64,000 nucleotides of DNA, taken from assembly GCA_945888625.1 (NCBI GenBank), contig CAMDAH010000003.1, positions 148,666 to 212,665 on the forward strand, given 5' to 3'. The notes beneath the pieces are model-generated. The model did no database searches, was not told the DNA's origin, and saw nothing but the letters and a program-made list of their open reading frames with translations. Shown here piece by piece: positions 38,305 through 48,441 of this stretch (the first letter of the stretch is position 1; the number at the start of each line of letters is the position of its first letter). The stretch is from Chryseobacterium gleum. GTDB lineage: Bacteria; Bacteroidota; Bacteroidia; Flavobacteriales_D; Crocinitomicaceae. The position numbers and the translations under genes were made by a program.

Positions 38305-38901
38305 TTATTTTTGATTCTTATCCCAAATCTTATAATGCTGTTGTTGTGTTGGGCGATTTTCCTCGGGAGTTTCTAAGGGTTCACAAAGTAGGAGGGATTC
38401 ATGACATTCTTTAGGAAGTGCTTGATAAAGAGCTGTCCCTTCCGTTTTCCATGCAATCATCTCATCGCTAACGGTTTTAAGAATTCGTGCAGGATTACCC
38501 ACCACTAGACTTCTTCTTGGAATTTCCATTTTTGAAGGAACAAAGCATAAAGCGCCAATTATTGATTCTTCACCAATTATAGCATCGTCCATTAATACTG
38601 CATTCATGCCAATTAAACAGTTTTTGCCGAGTGTGGCGCCGTGAATAATTGCACCATGTCCAACATGGGCTCCTTTATCTAAGGAAACAGTTGTCCCGGG
38701 AAACATATGAACAGTGCAATTTTCTTGAATGTTACAGCCATCTCCCACTAAAATTAGTCCCCAATCGCCACGTAAAACAGCACCTGGTCCAATATATACA
38801 TTTTTTCCAATGATCACATTTCCAATGACAGTAGCTTGAGGGTGCACGAAACTACTGGGATCTACCACAGGAATAAAGGCTTGAAATGAATAAATTGCCA
38901 T
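38305..38901 (-). CDS. Gamma carbonic anhydrase-like hexapeptide repeat protein
   Basis: 198 residues of left-handed beta-helix hexapeptide repeats (~18-140): PQATVIGNVIIGKNVYIGPG, then CTVHMFPG, GHGAIIHGATLG and VGNPARIL. The spaced His residues match the zinc ligands of gamma-class carbonic anhydrase relatives (CaiE/PaaY/YrdA). Cytoplasmic trimer by family. Activity cannot be assigned; several relatives are thioesterase-associated proteins. Transcribed alone, 98 bases downstream of nothing on this strand except its own promoter region shared with the divergent esterase gene. Confidence 0.88.
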   Translation of the reverse strand: MAIYSFQAFIPVVDPSSFVHPQATVIGNVIIGKNVYIGPGAVLRGDWGLILVGDGCNIQENCTVHMFPGTTVSLDKGAHVGHGAIIHGATLGKNCLIGMNAVLMDDAIIGEESIIGALCFVPSKMEIPRRSLVVGNPARILKTVSDEMIAWKTEGTALYQALPKECHESLLLCEPLETPEENRPTQQQHYKIWDKNQK

Positions 38902-38961
38902 AGTTTGTTTTTTTTAAGTATAAATAAATTTATTGCTAATTTTAAGGCAAAGATACAAACC

Positions 38962-40134
38962 ATGAAAATAATCAATTCAAAAAATAATTCTATCCTCAAA
39001 AAAGGGCTTGTTTTTGCATCAATCCTACTTTCTTTTTCTTGCTTTTCGCAGCAAACAATAAATGGAACCATTGTGCATGATGGAATCGTGCGTTCCTATA
39101 AATTATATGTCCCTTCAATTTATAGTGGAAATATGGCTGTTCCATTACTTTTTAATTTTCACGGATATACCAGTAATTCAAATGAACAAATGATTTATGG
39201 AAATTTTAGAAATATCGCTGATACGGCTAATTTTCTTGTGGTGCATCCGCAAGGAACCCTTGATCTTAACAATACTACCCATTTTAATGTGGGATGGGGC
39301 GGTAGTTCTGTCGATGACGTAGGATACACGGAAGCATTAATAGATTCTTTATCAGCTGCTTATTCGATTGACCAAAACAGAATTTATGCAGTTGGAATGT
39401 CAAATGGTGGATTTATGAGTTTTAAACTTGCTTGTGATTTGAGTGCTAAAATAGCGGCCGTGGGTTCTGTTACAGGTTCTATGACGCCTTCCACATTGGG
39501 AAATTGTAATGCTTCGCATCCTATGCCAATTATTCAAATCCATGGAACAACCGATCCAACTGTTCCTTATAATGGCTCAGCAGGGTGGACTGCATCCATT
39601 ACAAATGTGTTAAACCATTGGGCCACATTTAATAATTGTTCGTCGGTACCAACGATTGTTAATGTACCTAATACGAATGCATTAGACGGAAGTACCGTTG
39701 AGAAATATACCTACGAAAATGGCGATAATTGCAGCGAAGTGGTTCATTTTAAAGTGACTAATGGGCAACATACATGGCCAGGGAGTATTATTAATTTAGC
39801 GGGGACCAATTTTGATATCAATGCTTCCGTGGAGATTTGGAATTTTTTTTCTAAGTATGATATTTTTGGATTAATCACTTGTAATCCAGCAACTGTTAAT
39901 GAGCAATTTGTATCGGAAGATTTTCATTTGTTTCCAAATCCATGTAGCGAATCTTTACATGTCGATTTAAAAATTGCTGAATCATCTTACTTTGAAGTCT
40001 ATTCTTTATATGGACAACTTTTGAAATCAGGATCTATTTCAATGAATAGCAATCAAATTGATCTTTCTAATTTTGATCCGCAAGGATACCTTCTTAAAAT
40101 AGGAGGTCAATACCAACGCTTTATAAAGTTGTAA
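38962..40134 (+). CDS. Secreted polyhydroxybutyrate depolymerase/feruloyl esterase-like hydrolase with T9SS sorting domain
   Basis: 390 residues from ATG 38962, which gives a normal signal peptide (LKKGLVFASILLSFSCFSQ); an upstream ATG at 38905 would add 19 residues and lies within the shared promoter region. Alpha/beta hydrolase of the PHB depolymerase (LpqC) type: LLFNFHGYTSN, GMSNGGFM with nucleophile Ser, HGTTDPTVPY with Asp, and NGQHTWPG with His. C-terminal T9SS sorting domain (FPNPCSESL to FIKL). Expected to hydrolyse extracellular esters such as plant cell-wall feruloyl/acetyl groups or polyesters. Confidence 0.9.
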   Translation: MKIINSKNNSILKKGLVFASILLSFSCFSQQTINGTIVHDGIVRSYKLYVPSIYSGNMAVPLLFNFHGYTSNSNEQMIYGNFRNIADTANFLVVHPQGTLDLNNTTHFNVGWGGSSVDDVGYTEALIDSLSAAYSIDQNRIYAVGMSNGGFMSFKLACDLSAKIAAVGSVTGSMTPSTLGNCNASHPMPIIQIHGTTDPTVPYNGSAGWTASITNVLNHWATFNNCSSVPTIVNVPNTNALDGSTVEKYTYENGDNCSEVVHFKVTNGQHTWPGSIINLAGTNFDINASVEIWNFFSKYDIFGLITCNPATVNEQFVSEDFHLFPNPCSESLHVDLKIAESSYFEVYSLYGQLLKSGSISMNSNQIDLSNFDPQGYLLKIGGQYQRFIKL

Positions 40135-40276
40135 TTAATACCATAAGATAGGAGAGCCTTATTATTGCTTAGTCATACTATTTAACATAATATTAATTAT
40201 AAAGCAAATTGTCTTGTATAAACAATGGACTTAAACATATGTTGTTAACATTATAATTTAAGTCTTAATTTTGATT

Positions 40277-42394
40277 ATGAATTCATTGATCTGTGACGAG
40301 CAAACATTAAAAGAGTTAAGTTTTCCAACGGTAATCGAAGGCCTAGAAAAGCACGCCATTGGTCCTAGTGCCAAACAAACCATTTTAGCATTACGTCCAA
40401 CAAACGATGTTAATAAATTAGTTTATGCGCTTAAAGCGGTTCAAGAAATAGTTCAGCTCAAAAATTTAAAAATTACTTTTCCGGTTCTTGAATTCGATGA
40501 ATTAACCGAGGAACTTATATTGTTACCCATTGCAAATGCAGTTTTGTCGGCGGATAGTTTCTTCAAAATACTAAACACTTCCGTTTTAGTTAATGAAATA
40601 CTGCATTTTTTTGAATCAAATCCAACAAAATACCAACTAATTAGGCAAATTTTTAACGATTGTTATTCGACCACGGATGTAATAGATAAAATTAATAAAG
40701 TACTCGATCGACGTGGAAAAGTAAAAGACGATGCATCCAAGGAACTTTTCGCAATAAGACAAAAAATGAAGTCCTTAAAAGCGCAAATCAATCGGAATTT
40801 TGACCGCGAATTGCGTAAATGGCGGATTGAAAATATCTTAGGTGAGACAGCGGAAACCTTTATCAACGAAAGACGTGTATTAACCGTACAATCAACCTAT
40901 AAACGTAAAGTGTCTGGAAGTTTTCTAGGCTCGAGCAAAACGGGAAGTTTGAGTTATGTTGAGCCTCTCGTCAACGTTGCTTTAAATCAAGAACTTGACT
41001 GGTTAATTGATGATGAAGTTAAAGAAATAAGAAAAATATTGCAGCAATTAACAGCAGAAATGCGCAGTTATTCCTCGTTGATTGAGGCCTATCACTTGTC
41101 CTTGTGTCAGTACGACTTTACGCATGCCAAAGCCCGATTCGCCATTGAATTAAGTGCATCTCTTCCCCACATAGAAAAATCGCCTCTAGTTAAATGGAAC
41201 AATGCCTTCCACCCTATTTTAAGAGAAAACAATCAACGTCAAGCTAAAAAAACACTAGCGCAAGATATTGTATTGACGCGAGATGCGAGAATGCTAGTAA
41301 TCTCAGGACCAAACGCAGGAGGAAAAAGTATTACACTCAAAACAGTGGGGCTTCTTCAAGTCATGTTGCAGTCTGGTTTGCTTATTCCGGTTGATTCAAA
41401 CAGTAAAGCTGGGATTTTCAATGTGATTCTGTCTGATATTGGAGACAACCAATCAATTGATAATGAATTAAGTACATACTCTTATAGACTAAAAAGGATT
41501 AACTATTTTTTGCAAATCGCCAATAAAGAAAGTTTATTCCTTTTAGACGAATTTGGTACAGGTTCTGATCCTGATTTAGGTGGCGCGCTAGCAGAGGTGT
41601 TTTTTGAGTCATTGTACGAAAAATCATGCTTTAGTGTAATCACAACTCACTATTCAAACATTAAAATTCGCGCTGGTCAGTTGGCAAATGCGATGAACGG
41701 CTGCATGTTGTTTGATGTTAATTCTCTTCGTCCTCTATTTCAATTGTCTATTGGTCAGCCAGGCAGTTCATTTACTTTTGAAATTGCACAAATTGTCGGT
41801 ATTCACCACAAGCTTATTAAAAAAGCAAAGGATTCGTTGGGAGAAAACAAAATTCGTTTTGACAAGCTGTTAAGCAGTCTTCAAAAAGACAAGAATGATA
41901 TGGAGCAGCTAATAATCAATCAGGTTTTAACAGATAAGAAAGCCAAGGAAACCATTGCGGAATACGAAGCAATCAACGAAAAATTGGAATCGCGGCTACA
42001 AACCACTAACAACGCTATTGAAACACAGAGCAAGCAAGCCAATCTTGGAAAAAAAATGCAAGTTTTTATCGATAAATTCAATCACAAATCGAGACAAAAA
42101 GGGGTTAATGACCAACTAATGGAGGAAATCAAAAGGATGATTATTATTGAAAAATCAAAAGAGTACTTAAAGACAAGTGCCCAAGCGCATGTTAAAAATA
42201 AGGAAAAACCGTTAAATTTTAAACAAGTAGAAGCGCTTAAGAAATTAGAAGCTATTAAAGTTGGTTCAAAAGTGACTATTCTTGCCACAAGACAAACAGG
42301 AATTGTAAACCTTATCAAAGGTGACATTGTACACCTTGAAATAGGCAATATTCGAATGAAAGTACAAAAATCAAAATTATCGTTGCTTGACTAA
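40277..42394 (+). CDS. MutS2-like DNA mismatch repair family ATPase lacking the Smr domain
   Basis: 705 residues from ATG 40277 (a TTG two codons upstream is possible). MutS core: VLTVQSTYKRKVSGSFLGSS, SYVEPLVN, Walker A GPNAGGKS (344-351), DIGDNQSIDNELSTYSYRL, LLDEFGTGSDPDLGGALAE and ITTHYSNIK. A coiled coil (~525-620) and a KOW-like end (KVTILATRQTGIVNLIKG) follow. Canonical MutS2 (~780) ends with a Smr nuclease domain that is absent here, with a natural stop after the beta segment. MutS2 proteins suppress recombination or rescue ribosomes; which applies here is open. Confidence 0.92.
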   Translation: MNSLICDEQTLKELSFPTVIEGLEKHAIGPSAKQTILALRPTNDVNKLVYALKAVQEIVQLKNLKITFPVLEFDELTEELILLPIANAVLSADSFFKILNTSVLVNEILHFFESNPTKYQLIRQIFNDCYSTTDVIDKINKVLDRRGKVKDDASKELFAIRQKMKSLKAQINRNFDRELRKWRIENILGETAETFINERRVLTVQSTYKRKVSGSFLGSSKTGSLSYVEPLVNVALNQELDWLIDDEVKEIRKILQQLTAEMRSYSSLIEAYHLSLCQYDFTHAKARFAIELSASLPHIEKSPLVKWNNAFHPILRENNQRQAKKTLAQDIVLTRDARMLVISGPNAGGKSITLKTVGLLQVMLQSGLLIPVDSNSKAGIFNVILSDIGDNQSIDNELSTYSYRLKRINYFLQIANKESLFLLDEFGTGSDPDLGGALAEVFFESLYEKSCFSVITTHYSNIKIRAGQLANAMNGCMLFDVNSLRPLFQLSIGQPGSSFTFEIAQIVGIHHKLIKKAKDSLGENKIRFDKLLSSLQKDKNDMEQLIINQVLTDKKAKETIAEYEAINEKLESRLQTTNNAIETQSKQANLGKKMQVFIDKFNHKSRQKGVNDQLMEEIKRMIIIEKSKEYLKTSAQAHVKNKEKPLNFKQVEALKKLEAIKVGSKVTILATRQTGIVNLIKGDIVHLEIGNIRMKVQKSKLSLLD

Positions 42395-42427
42395 TTCCCA
42401 TTATTTTTACAAAAAAAATAGCGTGAA

Positions 42428-43633
42428 ATGGAAATGAATAAAACTGTTTGTTATTTGAATAGTAACGATGGGACCAGTATTTTGGCGTTTGGGGAAAAAG
42501 CACGTTTGAAAATAACTTCTGAAAAGGCCTTGATAGCCCTACAGCAATTCCTACTTGAACACCCAAACGTGTACCTATTTGGTTACTTAGCCTACGATTT
42601 AAAAAATGAATTATACGATTTAAGCTCCGATAATAAAGATGGCCTTGAATTTCCTACTTTGTTTTTTTGGGAACCAAGTTGCGTAGTAAAAATAGCGAAT
42701 GTCAATGTTGAATTTTTACAAGGCGAAAATACAGCGTCTCATTTACTTTTTATTAACAACTTTCTTGAACAGCAAAATAACCAAACAAGTTCTTCCTTTG
42801 GATTTGAATTTAAAGCACGCACGTCGAAAGAAGCTTACTTAACAAATTTAGTGCACCTTAAAAACTACATTCAACGTGGCGATATTTATGAAGTAAATTA
42901 CTGCCAAGAATTCTATTGTGAAAATGCAACGATTACAGCACCGATTCAGGTATATTGGAAATTAAATCAATTGACTAAAGCGCCTTTTTCAAGTTATTTT
43001 CATTTCGATGACTTTACGCTTTTTTGTGGAAGTCCTGAGCGATTTATTAAAAAAAATGAAAATCGACTCCTTTCGCAACCTATCAAAGGAACTGCAGCTA
43101 GAAATGCGATTTTAGCACTCGATGAGGAAGCGAAAGTTGATTTAAAGAACAATCCGAAGGAACGAGCTGAAAACATCATGATTGTTGATTTAGTACGAAA
43201 TGATTTGTCCAAGATTGCGCTGCCAAAGAGTGTTTTGGTCGATGAGCTTTGTGGAGTCTATTCTTTTGAAAATGTGCATCAAATGATATCCACTATTTCC
43301 TGTGAAATGAATTCGAAAATAAGCTTTACAGACATCATTAGGGCTACTTTTCCAATGGGGTCAATGACAGGTGCTCCAAAGTTAAAAGCTATGGAAATCA
43401 TTGAGGAAACCGAAGATTTCAAGCGCGGTTTATATTCTGGAAGTATTGGATATATCGCTCCGAATGGAGATTTTGATTTTAATGTTGTCATTCGAAGTTT
43501 ATTGTATAACGAAGTCAATTCGTACCTTTCTTGCTCAGTGGGTAGCGCAATTACCATTCAATCAAATCCTGCTGCCGAATACGAGGAATGTTTTACAAAA
43601 ATTAAAAGAATTTTAGACGGACTACATGCATAG
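42428..43633 (+). CDS. pabB: Aminodeoxychorismate synthase component I / anthranilate synthase I-like
   Basis: 401 residues of the chorismate-binding family. Diagnostic stretches: LKNYIQRGDIYEVNYCQEF, FCGSPERFI, QPIKGTAARN, NPKERAENIMIVDLVRNDLS, FPMGSMTGAPKLKAMEIIEE and GLYSGSIGYIAPNGDFDFNV. The N-terminal part is shorter than in TrpE, favouring PabB, which makes 4-amino-4-deoxychorismate for folate. No glutaminase partner (PabA) is adjacent. The end overlaps the tilS start by eight bases. Confidence 0.88.
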   Translation: MEMNKTVCYLNSNDGTSILAFGEKARLKITSEKALIALQQFLLEHPNVYLFGYLAYDLKNELYDLSSDNKDGLEFPTLFFWEPSCVVKIANVNVEFLQGENTASHLLFINNFLEQQNNQTSSSFGFEFKARTSKEAYLTNLVHLKNYIQRGDIYEVNYCQEFYCENATITAPIQVYWKLNQLTKAPFSSYFHFDDFTLFCGSPERFIKKNENRLLSQPIKGTAARNAILALDEEAKVDLKNNPKERAENIMIVDLVRNDLSKIALPKSVLVDELCGVYSFENVHQMISTISCEMNSKISFTDIIRATFPMGSMTGAPKLKAMEIIEETEDFKRGLYSGSIGYIAPNGDFDFNVVIRSLLYNEVNSYLSCSVGSAITIQSNPAAEYEECFTKIKRILDGLHA

Positions 43634-44891
43634 ACTGGAAAGGTTAGTGAATGATGCGACCAAGAAACACCCTTTTAAACGCTACATTTTAGCCGTTAGT
43701 GGCGGCCTTGATTCGATGGTTATGTTAGCACTTTTTGAGAAAATGAAATTTCCCTTTGAGGTGGCGCATGTCAATTATCAACTGAGGGGATTAGAAAGTG
43801 ATAAAGACCAATCGTTTGTTGAGGATTACTGCGGGAGAAATGGCCTTATCATGCATGCATGTAAAAGTAATTTAAGCGAGTACATAAAAGTAAACAAGGG
43901 AAACCTTCAACAAGAAGCCCGAAGAATTAGGTATGATTTCTTTCGGAATATCACTGCTAATAGCAAAGATAGTGTGGTTGTAACAGCGCATCACCAAGAT
44001 GATCAATTGGAAACATTCTGGCTTATGTTAGGTCGAAGTGCAGGTATGTCGGGACTTTCGGGAATGGCAGTTCTCTCCAATTCCATTTATCGTCCCCTAC
44101 TCGACTTTTCTAAAAATGAATTGTTGGAATACGCAATTGAAAATTCAATCGAATGGCGAGAAGATGCAAGCAACCAGAAGAACGATTACCAACGAAATCT
44201 TTGGAGAAACGAGCTCCTCCCCTACTTACATACCCAAATTCCAAGTCTAAAAGCCTCCGTTTTATGCCTAATGGATTGTTTCAAGAAAGAACAGGTTTTA
44301 CTAGATAAAAAAGTTCATATTGTTTTATCAAAACTTAAAAAATCTAATTGTTTAAATTTCAATGACTACGATCAACTTACTATACATCAATTAATTGAGA
44401 TTTTTAAAAGTGTAGAAATTCCCCTATTGAAATTAATTGATTTAAATAAAATTCGTTTTTCACAAAAAGGTAAAGCTATTACCATTGATACGGTTGGTAG
44501 TAACATTTTGCAAATTATTAGGGAAGAAGATTACTTTTACTTTGCTCCAAAACACCAAAATGAAGTACTTCCCCAGCTTATCGTGTTATCAGAAAATTAC
44601 ATACCGGCTGAACTTTCAAAAAATATTGTCTTTTTAGATAAGGATAAATTGCAGGGAGAACTTACGTTGCGCCTTTGGAAAAAAGGTGATCGAATTAATT
44701 TGATTGGTCTTAAAGGAAGTAAATTGGTTAGCGATATTCTTTCTGATGCCAAAATACCTAATTACATGCGCAAATCTCAATGTGTAGTGGTAGATGAAAG
44801 TCGCATAATAGCTTGCTTGGGACTTGCAGTAGGAAGAGACTGTATCGCAGATCAGCATTCGAGAGCGATTATTTCCATCAGATTAGGGTAA
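43626..44891 (+). CDS. tilS: tRNA(Ile)-lysidine synthase
   Basis: 421 residues. PP-loop ATPase motif AVSGGLDSM (23-31), AHVNYQLRG, VVTAHHQDDQLET and LGRSAGMSGLSGM. A C-terminal domain ends with LWKKGDRINLIGLKGSKLVSDILSDAKIP, typical of TilS. It converts C34 of tRNA-Ile(CAU) to lysidine, an essential step for reading AUA. The overlap with pabB indicates coupled translation. Confidence 0.94.
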   Translation: MHRLERLVNDATKKHPFKRYILAVSGGLDSMVMLALFEKMKFPFEVAHVNYQLRGLESDKDQSFVEDYCGRNGLIMHACKSNLSEYIKVNKGNLQQEARRIRYDFFRNITANSKDSVVVTAHHQDDQLETFWLMLGRSAGMSGLSGMAVLSNSIYRPLLDFSKNELLEYAIENSIEWREDASNQKNDYQRNLWRNELLPYLHTQIPSLKASVLCLMDCFKKEQVLLDKKVHIVLSKLKKSNCLNFNDYDQLTIHQLIEIFKSVEIPLLKLIDLNKIRFSQKGKAITIDTVGSNILQIIREEDYFYFAPKHQNEVLPQLIVLSENYIPAELSKNIVFLDKDKLQGELTLRLWKKGDRINLIGLKGSKLVSDILSDAKIPNYMRKSQCVVVDESRIIACLGLAVGRDCIADQHSRAIISIRLG

Positions 44892-44991
44892 GTAGGCTGT
44901 CGTGTTTAATTTCTCTTCTCAACAGGATTGTGTTCTTGAACAATTACTTCGAAATTATTGTTAGTTTAGCAAAAAATTAAATTCTATTAAA

Positions 44992-47139
44992 ATGACAAAC
45001 CTTAAAAGAGTACTTATTGCATTTTCCTTGTTTATTGGTTTTTTCGTGCATGCCGACGAAGGCATGTGGTTTTTAATGTTCATCGAGCGTTTGAATCAGC
45101 GTGACATGGAAAAGATGGGCTTGCAATTAACAGCGGATGAAATTTATAGTATAAATCATTCAAGTCTAAAAGATGCTGTTGTTCAATTTAATGGTGGATG
45201 TACGGCAGAAATTATTTCTAAGGATGGGTTAATCTTAACCAATCACCATTGTGGTTTTGGTGCGATTGCTGAATTGTCGACACCAGCGAACGATTACCTG
45301 ACCAATGGATGGTGGGCTTCTAAACGAGAAGATGAAATGAAGCCTAAATCACTTTACGTGCGCTTTTTCGTTCGAATGGATGATGTATCAAAACGAATAC
45401 TGAATAAAGTAAACGATGGAATGCCAGAGTCTGAACGAGAAAAAATAATCAAAGAAGAAATTGCAGCAATAGAAAAAGAAAATAGTGAAAATGGTAAATA
45501 TACCGTAAGTGTTCGCTCCTTTTTTCAGGGAAATGAATATTATTATTTCGTTTATCAAGATTTTAAAGATGTCCGTTTAGTAGGTACACCGCCAAATAGC
45601 ATTGGAAAATTTGGTGGCGACACCGATAATTGGGAATGGCCAAGACATACTGGAGATTTCTCTATGTTTCGTGTCTATGGCGATTCACTAGGAAATCCAG
45701 CAGAATTTTCAGCATCAAATGTTCCTTTGCACCCTAAACACTATTTACCTGTTAATATTAAAGGAGTGCAAGAAGGTGACTTCGCCATGATTCTTGGTTA
45801 TCCGGGAAGGACCAATCGTTGGCTTCCTGCTAGCGGCATTGATCAAAACGTAAAATTTGCCTATCCAGCATGGGTTGAGGCTTCAAAAACTGCCATGGAT
45901 GCGATGAAAATTCACATGGCGAAAGATCCTGCAACTCGACTAAAGTACGATTCTAAATACGCATCAATCGCAAATTATTGGAAAAATAGAGCAGGAATGA
46001 TTAAGGCCTTAACGAAATTCAAAACTGCAGCAGCTAAAGCGAAAAATGAAAAAAAGTTCGACAAATGGGCGAACGAACCTACACACAAAGAAAAGTACGG
46101 CTCCGTAGTTAGTACGATTAATAAATTTTACAAGGAGACAAATGATAAATCGAGACATGATAATTATTTGTCAATTATATTTCGTGGCTCGGCTTTTTCC
46201 ACGATTTCAAGATCGCTTGGAACATCAATTCAAACCTATGAAAAAGCGAAAGAAGAGGATAAAGCACTTGCGCTACAAAACCTTAAAATCGCTGTAAGTG
46301 ACTTTTACGCGTCTATTTCACTTCAAGCTGAAATGGATATTTTAGCCGCTGGACTTAGCTTATATTTGGAGAAAGCAAAGTTCCCCGTTGTTCCTGCAAT
46401 GGAATTAGGAGCAATGGCAGTCAAAAATGACATGGCTTTATTTGTGGCTAATCTTTTCAAAAACAGTGTTTTCGAAACGGATGTAAAACTACTTGCCTAT
46501 CTTGAAAATCCCAATGGCATTTCAATTGCTGAAGACCCAATGATGAGCTTTTCTGCCAGTATGATTGCTCACCTGAACCAACGAACCGACGCGTCGCTAG
46601 CTCAACAAAACGAATACCTGAAAGCGTATCGTTTATTGGTAGAAGGATTACGTGAGTCTGGCCTTGCCCCTATTCAATACCCCGATGCGAATAGCACGTT
46701 ACGCTTAACTTACGGTACAGTTAGTGCGCTTCCATCAGACAAGCGAAACGATGCAGCAACTAATTACTACACTACGCTTCAAGGGGCAATTAACAAGTAT
46801 AAACCGAATGATGCTGAATTTGATTTACCTAAAAGGCTAATGGAATTATATGATTCGAAAGATTTTGGAGAATACGCCGATAAAAATGGGTACATGCCGG
46901 TAAATTTCTTAACAAACAACGATATTACCGGAGGAAATTCTGGATCCCCTGTTTTAAACGGAAAAGGTGAATTAATTGGTTTAGCATTTGACGGTAATAT
47001 AGAAGCCATGGCAGGTGATGTTATCTTCGACCAAAACCTTCAAAAAACGATCAATGTTGACATTCGATATGTATTGTTTATTATTGACAAATACGCGGGT
47101 GCGAAACACATTGTAGATGAAATGACGATTATTCGTTGA
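44992..47139 (+). CDS. S46 family dipeptidyl-peptidase (DPP7-type)
   Basis: 715 residues. Signal peptide ~1-21. The chymotrypsin-like double barrel has ILTNHHCGFGA (His85/86), GGDTDNWEWPRHTGDF, and GGNSGSPV (Ser650) near the C-terminus. Eighteen residues after the Ser, the position that is Arg673 in DPP11 and Gly in DPP7 is Gly668 here (FDGNIEAM), so it should prefer hydrophobic P1 residues like DPP7 rather than acidic ones. These periplasmic exopeptidases release dipeptides from oligopeptides and feed amino acid metabolism in Bacteroidota. Monocistronic. Confidence 0.92.
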   Translation: MTNLKRVLIAFSLFIGFFVHADEGMWFLMFIERLNQRDMEKMGLQLTADEIYSINHSSLKDAVVQFNGGCTAEIISKDGLILTNHHCGFGAIAELSTPANDYLTNGWWASKREDEMKPKSLYVRFFVRMDDVSKRILNKVNDGMPESEREKIIKEEIAAIEKENSENGKYTVSVRSFFQGNEYYYFVYQDFKDVRLVGTPPNSIGKFGGDTDNWEWPRHTGDFSMFRVYGDSLGNPAEFSASNVPLHPKHYLPVNIKGVQEGDFAMILGYPGRTNRWLPASGIDQNVKFAYPAWVEASKTAMDAMKIHMAKDPATRLKYDSKYASIANYWKNRAGMIKALTKFKTAAAKAKNEKKFDKWANEPTHKEKYGSVVSTINKFYKETNDKSRHDNYLSIIFRGSAFSTISRSLGTSIQTYEKAKEEDKALALQNLKIAVSDFYASISLQAEMDILAAGLSLYLEKAKFPVVPAMELGAMAVKNDMALFVANLFKNSVFETDVKLLAYLENPNGISIAEDPMMSFSASMIAHLNQRTDASLAQQNEYLKAYRLLVEGLRESGLAPIQYPDANSTLRLTYGTVSALPSDKRNDAATNYYTTLQGAINKYKPNDAEFDLPKRLMELYDSKDFGEYADKNGYMPVNFLTNNDITGGNSGSPVLNGKGELIGLAFDGNIEAMAGDVIFDQNLQKTINVDIRYVLFIIDKYAGAKHIVDEMTIIR

Positions 47140-47152
47140 TGCTGGTACACAA

Positions 47153-48229
47153 CTAATTTAGTGCGCTGCCGAGGATGTTTAGATGAAATAAAGCTTCGCC
47201 GACTTCTTTTTCTTTCATTTTTACATTAATTACAGCGCTTCCAATGGCGTCCAAAAGGACAAAATTGATTGCACCAAAATGATTTTTCTTATCGTTTTTC
47301 ATGCGAGCGAGTACATCTTTTATATCCTCGTCGGTTAGTTGAATCATTGGAAAATTACGAACAATGACTTCCTCAATGGCGAGGTAATCCTTCTTGGAAA
47401 TCATTTTTCGCCTAAAAGATAAGAAAGCTTCAGCACAAATACCTAGGGCAACCGCATGTCCATGTGGTATCGCACTTGAACTTAAAAAATGAGATTCTAA
47501 TGCATGACCGATAGAGTGACCAAAATTCAATTTCATGCGCAAGTTAGCTTCGGCAGGATCACTTTCTACTATGCCAACTTTCACCATAATGGTTCGATAC
47601 ATTAAGGCTTCACCCATTAATTCCGTATCTGATTTAATTGCAATCAAGTCAACCCAAAGATTTTGGTCTGCTATCAGTGCATGTTTCAACATTTCGGCAT
47701 AACCGTTATAAAACTCACGCTCCGGAAGAGTTCTTAAAAAAGTAACGTCAATAAATACGTGCGATGGACTATTAAATGAACCTAATTGGTTTTTAAATCC
47801 GTTTAAATCGACTCCATTTTTTCCACCGATACACGCATCTACCATACCTAATAACGTTGTTGGCACATGAATAAAATGCATACCCCTTTTGAATATGGAG
47901 GCAATGAATCCTCCCATATCAGTAACTACTCCACCCCCTAAATTGATAACTAAATCTTTACGAGAAAAATTATATTCTGTGAACGTATCCCATACTTGCA
48001 TACAGACTTCTAATACTTTGTTCTCCTCCCCTGTTGGCAGTAAGATTATTTCTGCATTAACCAAAGCAGGATAATTAATGAGGAGATTTTCGAGGCAGTA
48101 ATCGTGGGTGTTTTCATCTACGATGATAATGATGTTAGCATTGGCATATGAGTCAATAACTCCTGTAAATGAGGATGTTGCTAATTCGCCAATCTCAATT
48201 TGTGTGCCCAATGATTGAATCTGTTTCAT
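47153..48229 (-). CDS. aroB: 3-dehydroquinate synthase
   Basis: 358 residues. The NAD-binding segment LINLGGGVVTDMGGFIASIFKRG, PTTLLGMVDACIGGKNGVDL, LNFGHSIGHALES and IPHGHAVALGI are diagnostic. It cyclises DAHP to 3-dehydroquinate, the second step of the shikimate pathway that supplies chorismate, the substrate of the PabB-like enzyme encoded nearby. Convergent with the S46 peptidase gene, 13 bases apart. Confidence 0.95.
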   Translation of the reverse strand: MKQIQSLGTQIEIGELATSSFTGVIDSYANANIIIIVDENTHDYCLENLLINYPALVNAEIILLPTGEENKVLEVCMQVWDTFTEYNFSRKDLVINLGGGVVTDMGGFIASIFKRGMHFIHVPTTLLGMVDACIGGKNGVDLNGFKNQLGSFNSPSHVFIDVTFLRTLPEREFYNGYAEMLKHALIADQNLWVDLIAIKSDTELMGEALMYRTIMVKVGIVESDPAEANLRMKLNFGHSIGHALESHFLSSSAIPHGHAVALGICAEAFLSFRRKMISKKDYLAIEEVIVRNFPMIQLTDEDIKDVLARMKNDKKNHFGAINFVLLDAIGSAVINVKMKEKEVGEALFHLNILGSALN

Positions 48230-48441
48230 TTCACAAAATTAAGCGTTAAAATTACAATGGAAACAAAAAATATTCATCCTCTTTTTGTTTGCTTAGCTAG
48301 TGCCAAGGTTCAATATAAAAAGCTTAAATAAAGATTTCTGTTGGTAACAGTTCAATTATATAATTTCCGTAAAATGGGATAATTGATTATGCTGTATTTA
48401 TAAATGAATTTGATATATTTACAAGTGATTATAAATATACT

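Noticed and set aside
38905..38961. Upstream start for the esterase gene
   Set aside because: It would place 19 extra residues in front of a clean signal peptide and extend to within four bases of the divergent carbonic anhydrase-like gene, leaving no room for promoters.
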